Notes: generated by a model not told the origin, from the sequence alone. Positions 1-6,851 are shown, numbered from the stretch's first letter. The stretch is DNA of 11,089 nucleotides from Streptomyces novaecaesareae (GCF_000716875.1 NZ_JNWQ01000133.1:1-11089); one strand, 5' to 3'. Made by a program: numbers and translations.

Positions 1-54
1 GGCATACGAGATTTCTGCCTGTCTCGTGGGCTCGGAGATGTGTATAAGAGACAG
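1..54. other. Illumina Nextera i7 adapter (library artefact)
   Basis: This is not genomic sequence. Bases 1-12 are the end of the P7 flow-cell primer (GGCATACGAGAT), 13-20 are an 8-base index (TTCTGCCT, which I recognise as Nextera N703), 21-35 are the i7 Nextera linker (GTCTCGTGGGCTCGG), and 36-54 are the Tn5 mosaic end (AGATGTGTATAAGAGACAG). The parts are contiguous and in library order. Genomic DNA resumes at 55. Frames that run out of it give the well-known contaminant peptides MCIRDR and MYKRQ, so any protein predicted to start at 26 or 40 is false. The 27 bases between the adapter and the nuoD stop hold only a short CCCAG-repeat spacer. Confidence 0.98.
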
Positions 55-81
55 GGCCAAGCCCAGCCCAGCCCACCCGAC

Positions 82-1269
82 CTACTTGTCGATGTCCCCG
101 ACCACGAAGAACATCGACCCCAGGATCGCCACCATGTCCGCGACCAGCGTCCCCGGCAGCAGCTCGGTCAGCGCCTGGACGTTGTTGAAGGACGCCGAGC
201 GCAGCTTGAGCCGCCAGGGCGTCTTGTCGCCGCGCGAGACCAGGTAGTAGCCGTTGATCCCGAGCGGGTTCTCGGTCCAGGCGTAGGTGCTGCCCTCGGG
301 TGCCTTGAGCACCTTGGGCAGCCGCTGGTTGACCGGCCCGGGCGGCAGGGTGGCGAGCTTGTCGAGGCAGGCGTCGGCGAGGTCCAGCGAGTTGGCCGTC
401 TGCTCCAGCAGGCATTCGAAGCGGGCGAGGCAGTCGCCCTCCTCGCGGGTGACGACGGTGAGGACCTGTCGCAGTTCGTCGGAGCCGTACGCGAGGTAGG
501 GCTCGTCGCGGCGCAGGTCGAGGTCGAGGCCGCTGGCCCGGGCGATCGGGCCGCTGACGCCGTAGGCCTCGGCCTTGGCCCGGGTGAGGACGCCGACGCC
601 GGCGGTGCGGGCGCGGAAGATCTCGTTGCCGAGGACGAGGTCCTCGAAGACGGGCAGCTGTGCGCGGACGGTGGCGACGGCGGTGCGGACCCGGCCGAGC
701 CAGCCGGCCGGCAGGTCCTCCTTGAGGCCGCCGACGCGGTTGAACATGTAGTGCATCCGGCCGCCGGAGGCCTCCTCCATGACGTGCTGGAGGTCCTCGC
801 GGCTGGTGAAGGCGTGGAAGACCGGGGTGATCCCGCCGAGTTCGAGCGGGTACGAGCCGAGGAACATCAGGTGGTTGAGCACCCGGTTGAGTTCGGCGAG
901 GAGGGTGCGGATCCACACGGCCCGCTCGGGGACCTCCATGCCGAGCATCCGCTCGACGGCGAGGACGACGCCGAGTTCGTTGGAGAAGGCGGAGAGCCAG
1001 TCGTGCCGGTTGGCCAGCATGATGATCTGCCGGTAGTCCCGGGCCTCGAACAGCTTCTCCGCGCCCCGGTGCATGTAGCCGATCACCGGCTCGGCGGTGA
1101 CGATGCGCTCGCCGTCGAGCAGCAGGCGCAGCCGCAGCACACCGTGGGTGGCCGGGTGCTGCGGGCCGATGTTGAGCACCATGTCGGTGGTGCCCGCCGC
1201 GCCGGTGAAGTTCTCGGCTCCTGCCCCGATGCCGACCGTGGTCTCCCTCATGACCCCAGAGTCTGCCAT
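82..1269 (-). CDS. nuoD: NADH-quinone oxidoreductase subunit D paralogue (NuoD2-like)
   Basis: The 395-residue 49-kDa subunit of respiratory complex I, which in the assembled enzyme lies in the peripheral arm at the membrane and forms most of the quinone pocket with NuoB. Seen: [11 protein letters not shown] (33-43), [12 protein letters not shown] (64-75), LNHLMFLG (131-138), [11 protein letters not shown], the DLRRDEPY segment, and the ending GDIDK, so the protein is complete. His42 of the quinone-site loop is kept, but the classical Tyr (bovine/human mature Tyr108) is Trp91 and the Asp that pairs with the His is Glu143. It is preceded by a methyltransferase gene 11 bases upstream, not by nuoC as in a normal nuo operon, so it is probably the second, detached NuoD of streptomycetes. 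The start at 1269 has a weak ribosome site; Met7 (1251) is an alternative. Family certain; which complex it joins is unknown. Confidence 0.95.
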   Translation of the reverse strand: MADSGVMRETTVGIGAGAENFTGAAGTTDMVLNIGPQHPATHGVLRLRLLLDGERIVTAEPVIGYMHRGAEKLFEARDYRQIIMLANRHDWLSAFSNELGVVLAVERMLGMEVPERAVWIRTLLAELNRVLNHLMFLGSYPLELGGITPVFHAFTSREDLQHVMEEASGGRMHYMFNRVGGLKEDLPAGWLGRVRTAVATVRAQLPVFEDLVLGNEIFRARTAGVGVLTRAKAEAYGVSGPIARASGLDLDLRRDEPYLAYGSDELRQVLTVVTREEGDCLARFECLLEQTANSLDLADACLDKLATLPPGPVNQRLPKVLKAPEGSTYAWTENPLGINGYYLVSRGDKTPWRLKLRSASFNNVQALTELLPGTLVADMVAILGSMFFVVGDIDK

Positions 1270-1280
1270 CCCGGCAGCCG

Positions 1281-2282
1281 CTACAGGCTCTCCGCCCTGG
1301 CCAGAATCTCAAGGGGCGGCATGCGGACGCTCTGCACCAGCCACCCGAAGCCGCCCAGCCCGCTCGGGTCGGTCAGCTCGGCGGCCTCCCCGGCGCCGCT
1401 GAGCGCCCGCAGGTAGCCCGCCGGGTCGGTGGAGGCGAGGGCGAGCGGCGGGCGCCCGCCGTTCACGCCGAGCGCGCGCAGCGCCTCCCGCTGGGTCGTC
1501 CACAGGCTGTGGAGGCCGGGCACTGCGGCGGAGTCCAGGGCAACGTGCGCGGTGACGTCGCAGGAGCCGTCCGGCACCGGGGCGACTTCCCGGCCGTCCC
1601 GGAAGCCGGTGTACGTGCCGAAGGGCGGCCGCCGGCCGGCGGTGTGCCCGTAGTCGACGGCGACGGCCAGCCCGCGTTCCAGCCCGGCGACGGCCCGGGC
1701 CCAGGCGGCGTCCCGGGGGCCGCCGAACTCCACCGCCTCCCCGGGCTCCGCGACCGGCCACCAGCGTTCGGCCCAGGCCGCGTCGGCCGCCGAGACCGGC
1801 CCGCCGAGTCGCTGCCCGCCGGTCGCGGTGTCCACCTCGACGTAGCGCAGCACGCCGTCCCCGTCGACCTCGCCGGCGTCCAGCGGCACGTTGTCCAGCC
1901 ACTCGTTGGCGAACAGCAGCCCGGTCAGGCCGCGCGGCAGCTCGTCCGTCCACAGGGCTGTGGACGTCAGTCCGGCCGGGCGGTCGGCGATCTCCACGCC
2001 GTACGGGCGCAGCCGCGCCAGCACCCCGGCGGGCAGCTCGGCCAGCACGCCGGCGAGCAGTTCCCCGCGCCCGGCCCCGACGTCGACCAGGGCCAGCTCC
2101 TCCGGACGGCCGAGGGCTTCGTCAACCTCCAGCAGCAGCCGGGCCACCGCACGGGCGAATCCCGGCGAGGCGTGCACGGAGGTGCGGAAGTGGCCGGCGG
2201 GGCCCTCCGGCCTGCGGTAGAAGCCCCGCTCGGGGTCGTACAGGGCCTGTTCCATGGCGGGCGCCCACCGCATCCAAGTCAT
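1281..2282 (-). CDS. MidA/NDUFAF7-family SAM-dependent methyltransferase
   Basis: A 333-residue class I methyltransferase of the DUF185/COG1565 (MidA) family. Seen: the family opening [12 protein letters not shown] (13-24), SAM-binding motif [11 protein letters not shown] (67-76), [12 protein letters not shown] (124-135), equivalent to the ANEFFD motif, DYGHT (210-214) and DVTAHV (242-247). Known of the family: human NDUFAF7 dimethylates an arginine of NDUFS2, the NuoD homologue, during complex I assembly. Here the gene lies directly upstream of nuoD on the same strand with an 11-base gap, so the two are probably co-transcribed and NuoD is the likely substrate (inference). It is shorter than eukaryotic members because the N-terminal helix is abbreviated. 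The open frame extends far upstream, to about 3053, but that part is antisense to the histidine kinase; I chose the Met at 2282 because MTWMRW leads straight into the conserved opening and TAGCGT lies 8 bases before it. Met4 and Met10 are alternatives. Confidence 0.9.
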   Translation of the reverse strand: MTWMRWAPAMEQALYDPERGFYRRPEGPAGHFRTSVHASPGFARAVARLLLEVDEALGRPEELALVDVGAGRGELLAGVLAELPAGVLARLRPYGVEIADRPAGLTSTALWTDELPRGLTGLLFANEWLDNVPLDAGEVDGDGVLRYVEVDTATGGQRLGGPVSAADAAWAERWWPVAEPGEAVEFGGPRDAAWARAVAGLERGLAVAVDYGHTAGRRPPFGTYTGFRDGREVAPVPDGSCDVTAHVALDSAAVPGLHSLWTTQREALRALGVNGGRPPLALASTDPAGYLRALSGAGEAAELTDPSGLGGFGWLVQSVRMPPLEILARAESL

Positions 2283-2296
2283 GGGGCCCGACGCTA
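2283..2296 (-). promoter_or_regulatory. Possible -10 element for the methyltransferase-nuoD pair
   Basis: On the minus strand TAGCGT (2296-2291) fits the streptomycete TAnnnT -10 pattern and ends 8 bases before the ATG at 2282. There is no Shine-Dalgarno sequence in between. This would give a leaderless or nearly leaderless transcript. No convincing -35 box is visible, so the call is tentative. Confidence 0.35.
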
Positions 2297-2337
2297 CCGG
2301 GCGGCGGGGAGCCCCTCCCCATCGGAGCCAGGGCTTC

Positions 2338-2403
2338 TCCGACCTACGGAGTAGGACGGATCGCCCTACCGGCGGACCTGGGCACACTGAGCGACTGCCT
2401 ACG
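2338..2403. promoter_or_regulatory. Candidate operator: repeated CCTAC half-sites in the divergent region
   Basis: The divergent spacer (2283-2411) holds an imperfect inverted repeat at 2338-2360: TCCGACCTAC, spacer GGA, then GTAGGACGGA, with one mismatch per 10-base arm. Further CCTAC half-sites occur at 2365-2369 and 2398-2402, the last running into the putative -10 of the histidine kinase gene. The three CCTAC copies start at 2343, 2365 and 2398, that is 22 and 33 bases apart, close to two and three helical turns. LuxR/NarL-type regulators often bind such dyads and control their own operon, so the response regulator at 3691 is the obvious candidate ligand (inference). A separate small GC hairpin, GGGGAG-CCC-CTCCCC, lies at 2306-2320. 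Confidence 0.45.
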
Positions 2404-2411
2404 CTGGACAC
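2400..2411 (+). promoter_or_regulatory. Possible -10 element giving a leaderless histidine kinase mRNA
   Basis: TACGCT at 2400-2405 fits TAnnnT and ends 6 bases before the GTG start at 2412. Transcription beginning about 7 bases after the -10 would start on the GTG itself, which explains why no ribosome-binding site precedes the gene. The -35 region (about 2376-2382) does not resemble TTGACA, so an activator may be needed or the promoter may lie elsewhere. Confidence 0.4.
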
Positions 2412-3644
2412 GTGCATCGACTCAACGCCTGGCTCCGCCGTCACCCCATGGTGGTCGACGCCGCCTGGGCGGCGATGGTGCTCTTCCTCGGCCTGCTCCC
2501 GAACGAGAACTTCCCCGACGACGACTGGCACTTCAACGCGAGCGTCCTGATCGCGCTGCTGCTGCCCGCGCTGATGGTCTTCCGCCGCCGCTACCCCGAC
2601 GTCACCGTGGCCGCCGCCGTCGGCCTCGGCGTCAGCCAGGTGCTCGCCGACATCGAACCGGCCGGCTCCTCGATCGCCTACCTGGTGTTCGCCTACACCG
2701 GCGCCGCCTTCGGCCAGAAGTGGACCTCCCGGCTGGCGCTGACCGCCGGGCTGGCCGCCGGGCCGCTGGTGTTCTGGCAGCTGCACCCGATGAAGACGGT
2801 CCGCGAGAGCGGCGACCACTACGTCTCCCGCTCGTACAACCTCGGCGAGGCGGCGGCGCTCATGCTGCTGATGAGCACGCCGTTCATCCTCTGCTGGGCC
2901 TGGGGCCGGCTGACCAGGGTGCGCCGCGCCTACCTGACCGAGCTGGAGGACCGCGCGGCCCGGCTGGAGCGCGAGCGGGACGCCCAGGCCAAGGTGGCGG
3001 TCGCCGCCGAGCGCGCCCGGATCGCCCGCGAGCTGCACGACGTGGTCGCGCACAACGTCTCGGTGATGATCGTCCAGGCCGACGGCGCCGCGTACGTGCT
3101 CGACAACTCACCGCAGCAGGCGAAGGAGGCGCTCGGCACGATCGCCTCCACCGGCCGCCAGGCGCTGGTCGAGATGCGCCGCCTGCTCGGCGTGCTGCGC
3201 ACCTCCGACACCACCGCCGAGGAGTACGTGCCGCAGCCGGGCGTCGAGGAGCTGCCGGAGCTGCTGGAGCAGGTCCGCACGGCCGGGCTGCAGGTGGACT
3301 ACGCGACCTCCGGGCACCCGCGCGAGCTGCCGCGCGGCGTCGAGCTGACCGTCTACCGGATCGTCCAGGAGGCGCTCACCAACGTCCGCAAGCACGGCGG
3401 CCCCGACGTGCACGCCCGGGTCGCGGTCGACTTCGGCGAGCGCGAGCTGGCCGTCCTGGTGGAGGACGACGGGCGGGGCAGCACCGACGAACAGCTGACC
3501 GCCGGCGGCACGGACGGTCTGGGCCACGGCCTGATCGGCATGCGCGAGCGGGTCGGCATGGTCAGCGGGCGCCTCGACGTGGGCCCCCGCCCCGGCGGCG
3601 GCTTCCGGATCCGCGCCGTCCTTCCGCTCAAGGCGGCACACTGA
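2412..3644 (+). CDS. NarL/DesK-type sensor histidine kinase, multi-pass membrane
   Basis: A 410-residue sensor kinase. About six hydrophobic segments (roughly residues 16-31, 43-57, 63-80, 86-98, 106-123 and 146-166) form a membrane sensor with little exposed loop, so the signal may be membrane-borne (inference). A charged helix (168-200) leads to a HisKA_3 dimerisation domain with phospho-acceptor His209 in [15 protein letters not shown]. The ATP-binding domain follows, with N box [10 protein letters not shown] (319-328), G1 box EDDGRG (351-356) and G2 box [10 protein letters not shown] (371-380). All catalytic boxes are intact. The GTG start at 2412 is chosen because [12 protein letters not shown] is the usual opening of this streptomycete subfamily; it lacks a Shine-Dalgarno sequence and sits right after a -10-like element. 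The partner regulator follows 46 bases downstream. The signal and targets cannot be read from the sequence. Confidence 0.95.
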   Translation: MHRLNAWLRRHPMVVDAAWAAMVLFLGLLPNENFPDDDWHFNASVLIALLLPALMVFRRRYPDVTVAAAVGLGVSQVLADIEPAGSSIAYLVFAYTGAAFGQKWTSRLALTAGLAAGPLVFWQLHPMKTVRESGDHYVSRSYNLGEAAALMLLMSTPFILCWAWGRLTRVRRAYLTELEDRAARLERERDAQAKVAVAAERARIARELHDVVAHNVSVMIVQADGAAYVLDNSPQQAKEALGTIASTGRQALVEMRRLLGVLRTSDTTAEEYVPQPGVEELPELLEQVRTAGLQVDYATSGHPRELPRGVELTVYRIVQEALTNVRKHGGPDVHARVAVDFGERELAVLVEDDGRGSTDEQLTAGGTDGLGHGLIGMRERVGMVSGRLDVGPRPGGGFRIRAVLPLKAAH

Positions 3645-3680
3645 ACCCCGGCCACACCGCAGCACCCATCGCCGCACCAT

Positions 3681-3690
3681 AGGAGCCACC
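3681..3690 (+). promoter_or_regulatory. Ribosome-binding site deciding the TTG start of the response regulator
   Basis: AGGAG at 3681-3685 lies 5 bases before TTG at 3691. It is the only good Shine-Dalgarno sequence here and supports the rare TTG start over the in-frame GTG (3703) and ATG (3706), which would cut into the first beta strand of the receiver domain. Confidence 0.75.
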
Positions 3691-4380
3691 TTGACCATCC
3701 GCGTGATGCTCGTAGACGACCAGGAGCTGCTGCGCACCGGCTTCCGGATGATCCTGCAGTCACAGGGCGACATCGAGATCGCCGCCGAGGCGGGCGACGG
3801 CGCGCAGGCCCTGGAGCAGCTGCGGCACACCACGGTGGACGTGATCCTGATGGACGTCCGGATGCCGCGCCTGGACGGCGTGCAGGCGACCCGCCGGATC
3901 TGCCTGGCCGAGGACGGCAGCCCGCTGCCGAACGCCCCGCACGTGCTGATCCTCACCACCTTCGACCTGGACGAGTACGCCTTCGCCGCGCTCAAGGCCG
4001 GCGCCAGCGGCTTCCTGCTCAAGGACGTCCCGCCGACCGAGCTGGTGGCCGCGATCCGCGCGGTGCACGGCGGGGACGCGGTGGTCGCCCCGACCACCAC
4101 CCGCCGGATGATCGACCGCTTCGCCGAGGTGCTGCCCACCCCGCAGAGCGCGCCCGGCTCGAACGTCCTCGACCCGCTGACCGAGCGGGAGCGGGAGGTG
4201 TTCCTGCTGGTCGCCCAGGGCCTGTCGAACGGCGAGATCGCGGCCCGGCTGGTGCTCTCCGAGGCGACGGTGAAGACCCACGTCGGCCGGATCCTGGCCA
4301 AGCTCGACCTGCGCGACCGGGTCCAGGCCGTGGTGCTGGCCTACGAGGCCGGGCTGATCCGGGCCGGGGCCACCGACTGA
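3691..4380 (+). CDS. LuxR/NarL-family response regulator
   Basis: A 229-residue cytoplasmic DNA-binding regulator, the cognate partner of the histidine kinase just upstream. The receiver domain (about 1-120) has the acidic pair Asp9-Asp10, the phosphorylated Asp55 in LMDVRMPRLDG, Thr89/Thr90, and Lys111 in GFLLKD, so it should be phosphorylated normally. After a short linker the LuxR-type helix-turn-helix (about 162-224) shows LTEREREVFLLVAQGLSN and the recognition helix SEATVKTHVGRILAKL. The start is a TTG with a good ribosome site; TTG usually means modest translation. The next gene starts 75 bases downstream and is metabolic, so the pair may or may not regulate the CoA/NAD genes. I see no direct evidence for that link, but a half-site array in front of the kinase gene suggests autoregulation. 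Confidence 0.96.
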   Translation: MTIRVMLVDDQELLRTGFRMILQSQGDIEIAAEAGDGAQALEQLRHTTVDVILMDVRMPRLDGVQATRRICLAEDGSPLPNAPHVLILTTFDLDEYAFAALKAGASGFLLKDVPPTELVAAIRAVHGGDAVVAPTTTRRMIDRFAEVLPTPQSAPGSNVLDPLTEREREVFLLVAQGLSNGEIAARLVLSEATVKTHVGRILAKLDLRDRVQAVVLAYEAGLIRAGATD

Positions 4381-4388
4381 CGCGCCCG

Positions 4389-4414
4389 TACACTGGGGCG
4401 GTACGTCCGGTACC
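4389..4414 (+). promoter_or_regulatory. Possible promoter with inverted repeat ahead of the pantothenate genes
   Basis: In the 75-base gap after the response regulator, TACACT (4389-4394) fits a -10 element and would start transcription near 4401. Exactly there lies a perfect inverted repeat, GGTAC-GTCCG-GTACC (4400-4414), where a repressor could block initiation. No -35 box is convincing and the repeat is short, so this is a suggestion only. Confidence 0.3.
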
Positions 4415-4455
4415 CGTTGAGCGGACTGGAACGGTCATTCAGGACAAGGGTGGAC

Positions 4456-5400
4456 ATGAGTTCGTCCGACTTCGCCGACTTCGGTGATCCCAGCGACCCC
4501 AGCGACCCCAGCGATCCCGGCAACCGTCCGGCTCGGCTCGCCGTCGGCGTGGTCGGCACCGGCCGGGTCGGCCCCGCGCTGGGCGCCGCACTGCAGCTCG
4601 CCGGGCACACCGTGGTCGCCGCCTCCGGGGTGTCCACCGTCTCCCGCCGCCGCGCGGAGGCGCTGCTGCCGGGGGTGCGGATCGTCACCCCGCCGCAGGT
4701 GCTGGCCGCCGCCGACCTCGTACTGCTGACCGTCCCGGACGACGCGCTGGCCGACCTGGTGGCCGGGCTGGCCGCCACCGGCGCCGTCCGGCCCGGCCAG
4801 CTGGTCGTGCACACCTCCGGCGCCCACGGCGTCGCCGTGCTGGAGCCCGCCACCCGGGCCGGGGCGCTGCCGCTGGCCCTGCACCCGGCGATGACCTTCA
4901 CCGGCACCTCGGTGGACCTGGCCCGGCTGGCCGGCTGCCCGTTCGGCGTGACCGCCCCCGAGGAGCTGCGGCCGGTCGCCGAGGCGCTGGTGGTGGAGAT
5001 GGGCGGCGAGCCCGAGTGGGTGCCCGAGGAGGTCCGCCCGCTCTACCACACCGCCCTCGCGCACGGCGCGAACCACCTGGTCACCCTGGTCGCCCAGGCG
5101 ATGGAGCTGCTGCGCACGGCCGGCGTCGCCGAGCCCGGCCGGCTGCTCGGCCCGCTGCTGGGCGCCGCCCTGGACAACACCCTGCGCTCCGGCGACGCGG
5201 CCCTCACCGGCCCGGTCGCCCGGGGCGACGCGGGCACCGTACGGCGCCACCTGGCGCAGCTCAGTACGGTGTCCCCCGACATCCCGGCGGCCTACCGCGC
5301 GATGGCCCGCGCCACCGCGCAGCGGGCGGTGGCGAACGGGACGATCGACGAAGCGTCGGCGGCGGCGCTGCTGGACGTACTGAACGAGGAGAACAACTGA
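4456..5400 (+). CDS. Rossmann-like / DUF2520 oxidoreductase, candidate ketopantoate reductase
   Basis: A 314-residue soluble protein. A low-complexity N-terminal tail (1-25) with three DPS units and one DPG precedes a Rossmann NAD(P)-binding fold opening with [14 protein letters not shown] (29-42; GTGRVG is the dinucleotide loop). HTSGAHG (119-125) and LHPAMTFTG (142-150) close the first domain. The helical C-terminal DUF2520 domain carries [16 protein letters not shown] (196-211) and TGPVARGD (251-258). This two-domain plan resembles the 6-phosphogluconate dehydrogenase superfamily, to which ketopantoate reductase belongs. Its TGA overlaps the ATG of panC by one base, so the two are translationally coupled, and panD and coaX follow. 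From this I infer that it may reduce ketopantoate to pantoate; no activity can be proven from sequence. Start at 4456 follows AAGG at 4446-4449; GTG 4450 and TTG 4417 are possible but less likely. Confidence 0.88.
   Translation: MSSSDFADFGDPSDPSDPSDPGNRPARLAVGVVGTGRVGPALGAALQLAGHTVVAASGVSTVSRRRAEALLPGVRIVTPPQVLAAADLVLLTVPDDALADLVAGLAATGAVRPGQLVVHTSGAHGVAVLEPATRAGALPLALHPAMTFTGTSVDLARLAGCPFGVTAPEELRPVAEALVVEMGGEPEWVPEEVRPLYHTALAHGANHLVTLVAQAMELLRTAGVAEPGRLLGPLLGAALDNTLRSGDAALTGPVARGDAGTVRRHLAQLSTVSPDIPAAYRAMARATAQRAVANGTIDEASAAALLDVLNEENN
4486..4521 (+). repeat. Four 9-base tandem units in the N-terminal tail of the DUF2520 gene
   Basis: Units GATCCCAGC (4486), GACCCCAGC (4495), GACCCCAGC (4504) and GATCCCGGC (4513) encode [12 protein letters not shown]. 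Unit length is a multiple of three, so copy-number change keeps the frame. They fall in the unstructured tail ahead of the Rossmann fold and are likely neutral slippage products. Confidence 0.85.
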
Positions 5401-6305
5401 TGGCACGCGGCAAGCAGGCGAGCAAGCCCCAGCGGACGCCGAAGGTCCACCGGGCCGTCGTCACCCGCACCGTGGACGACTTCGAGGCCGCGTTCTGGCC
5501 GGACGAGCAGCCGGTGGACAACGCCGTCGTGATGACCATGGGCGCGCTGCACGAGGGCCACGCCGCGCTGATCCGGGCCGCCCGCAAGCAGGTCGGCCGG
5601 GAGGGCCGGGTCGCGGTGACGGTCTTCGTCAACCCGCTGCAGTTCGGCCCGACCGAGGACCTGGACCGCTACCCGCGCACCCTCGACGAGGACGTGAAGC
5701 TGGCCGAGGAGGCCGGCGCCGACGTGGTCTTCGCGCCGTCCGTCGAGGAGGTCTACCCGAACGGCGAGCCGCAGGTGCGCATGGCGGCCGGCCCGATGGG
5801 CGAGCGCTACGAGGGCGCCACCCGCCCCGGGCACTTCGACGGCGTGCTGACCGTGGTCGCCAAGCTGCTGCACATCACCGACCCGGACTTCGCCTTCTTC
5901 GGCGAGAAGGACGCCCAGCAGCTGGCGATCATCCAGCGGATGGTCGCCGACCTGGACTTCGACGTCGAGATCGTCGGTGTGCCGACCGTGCGCGAGGAGG
6001 ACGGCCTGGCGCTGTCCTCGCGCAACCGCTACCTCTCGGAGGAGGAGCGCCCCCGGGCCCTCGCCCTGTCCAAGGCCCTGTTCGCCGGCCGGGACGTCGC
6101 CGCGCAGGGTCCGAAGGCCGTGCGCGAGGCCGCCTCGGCCGTCCTGGACGGTGCCGAGGGTGTCACCCTGGACTACCTTGCCCTGATCGACCCGCACGAC
6201 TTCTCGGAGGCGGCGGACGACTTCCGGGGCGAGGCGGTGCTGGCCGTCGCCGCGAAGGTGGGCTCGACCCGCCTGATCGACAACGTTCACGTCATCTGCC
6301 GCTAG
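5400..6305 (+). CDS. panC: Pantothenate synthetase (pantoate-beta-alanine ligase)
   Basis: A 301-residue cytoplasmic enzyme that joins pantoate and beta-alanine with ATP through a pantoyl-adenylate, the last step to vitamin B5. Seen: MGALHEGH with the nucleotide-binding histidines (47-54; His51, His54), [18 protein letters not shown] (76-93), RPGHFDGV (142-149), the ATP loop GEKDAQQ (168-174) and SSRN (206-209). The catalytic set is complete and length is normal; about 15 basic residues at the N-terminus are an extra, unconserved-looking tail. The ATG at 5400 shares its A with the TGA of the upstream gene (TGATG) and has AGGAG at 5387-5391. The next gene, panD, supplies its beta-alanine. A perfect hairpin overlaps the last codons and the stop, which could limit read-through to panD or protect the 3' end. 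Confidence 0.97.
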   Translation: MARGKQASKPQRTPKVHRAVVTRTVDDFEAAFWPDEQPVDNAVVMTMGALHEGHAALIRAARKQVGREGRVAVTVFVNPLQFGPTEDLDRYPRTLDEDVKLAEEAGADVVFAPSVEEVYPNGEPQVRMAAGPMGERYEGATRPGHFDGVLTVVAKLLHITDPDFAFFGEKDAQQLAIIQRMVADLDFDVEIVGVPTVREEDGLALSSRNRYLSEEERPRALALSKALFAGRDVAAQGPKAVREAASAVLDGAEGVTLDYLALIDPHDFSEAADDFRGEAVLAVAAKVGSTRLIDNVHVICR

Positions 6306-6314
6306 GCAGATGAC
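6291..6314 (+). terminator. Perfect 10-bp hairpin across the panC stop codon
   Basis: GTCATCTGCC (6291-6300), loop GCTA (6301-6304), then the exact complement GGCAGATGAC (6305-6314). The stem can lengthen by two pairs across a one-base bulge. The TAG stop (6303-6305) sits at the loop. There is no U tract after it, which is common for actinomycete terminators, so it could be a terminator, an attenuator or a 3'-end stabiliser. Ribosomes reaching the stop would disrupt the stem, which links the structure to panC translation. Confidence 0.6.
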
Positions 6315-6330
6315 CGTCAAGCACAGAATC

Positions 6331-6360
6331 GTTCGGTAGTTCGTCGGTAATTCGGCAGTA
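6331..6360 (+). promoter_or_regulatory. AT-richer spacer with repeated TTCGG/GTA words before panD
   Basis: The 96-base panC-panD gap is clearly poorer in G+C than the flanking genes. It holds three related words: GTTCGGTAG (6331-6339), TTCGTCGGTAA (6340-6350) and TTCGGCAGTAG (6351-6361). TAGAAC (6359-6364) could be a -10 box but lacks a partner -35. A promoter or operator for panD and the nad genes is plausible; nothing here is a recognised motif. Confidence 0.3.
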
Positions 6361-6401
6361 GAACCCCTTCAGGCATGCACTCACAGGAGGCGTGACCCGC
6401 A

Positions 6402-6851
6402 ATGCTCCGCACCATGCTCAAGTCCAAGATCCACCGGGCCACCGTGACCCAGGCCGACCTGCACTACGTCGGTTCCGTCACGGTGGACGAGGACCTGCTC
6501 GACGCCGCCGACCTGCTCCCCGGCGAGCTGGTCCACATCGTCGACATCAACAACGGCGCCCGGCTGGAGACGTACACCATCGCCGGCCCGCGCGGCACCG
6601 GCGTGATCGGCATCAACGGCGCCGCCGCCCGCCTGGTCCACCCGGGCGACCTGGTCATACTCATCGCCTACGGGCAGATGGACACGGCCGAGGCCAAGGG
6701 CTACGAGCCGAAGATCGTCTTCGTGGACGAGCGGAACCGGATCACCGGCTTCGGCGGCGACCCCGCCGAGGCCCCGGAGGGCAGCGGACTGCTCCGCGGG
6801 GACGCGGCGTACCGTGGCGACGACGGCGCGGCCGCCGCCGCCTCGCGCTGA
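6402..6851 (+). CDS. panD: Aspartate 1-decarboxylase proenzyme
   Basis: A 149-residue pyruvoyl enzyme that decarboxylates L-aspartate to beta-alanine for PanC. The proenzyme cuts itself between Gly24 and Ser25 (HYVGSVTVD), and Ser25 becomes the pyruvoyl group. Other expected residues are in E. coli numbering: Lys9, Arg54, Thr57, Tyr58 and Asn72 (INGAAARL). The core is as in E. coli (126 residues); the extra C-terminal stretch (about 118-149) is Gly/Ala-rich and ends AAAAASR, like the tail of mycobacterial PanD, which is longer than the E. coli protein. The E. coli maturation factor PanZ is not known from actinomycetes and none is seen here. AGGAGG at 6385-6390 precedes ATG 6402 by 11 bases, rather far; the start is fixed by homology ([12 protein letters not shown]). 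nadB follows after 15 bases. Confidence 0.97.
   Translation: MLRTMLKSKIHRATVTQADLHYVGSVTVDEDLLDAADLLPGELVHIVDINNGARLETYTIAGPRGTGVIGINGAAARLVHPGDLVILIAYGQMDTAEAKGYEPKIVFVDERNRITGFGGDPAEAPEGSGLLRGDAAYRGDDGAAAAASR

Noticed and set aside
26..1416. Plus-strand frames starting in the adapter (26 and 40)
   Set aside because: They begin with adapter-encoded residues and then run opposite nuoD; artefacts.
2306..2320. GGGGAG-CCC-CTCCCC hairpin as a terminator or operator
   Set aside because: Six pairs with a 3-base loop between divergent promoters; too short and GC-only to claim a role, mentioned only within the control region.
2283..3053. N-terminal extension of the methyltransferase frame
   Set aside because: The added 257 residues are antisense to the histidine kinase, low complexity, and precede the conserved opening of the family; the true start is near 2282.
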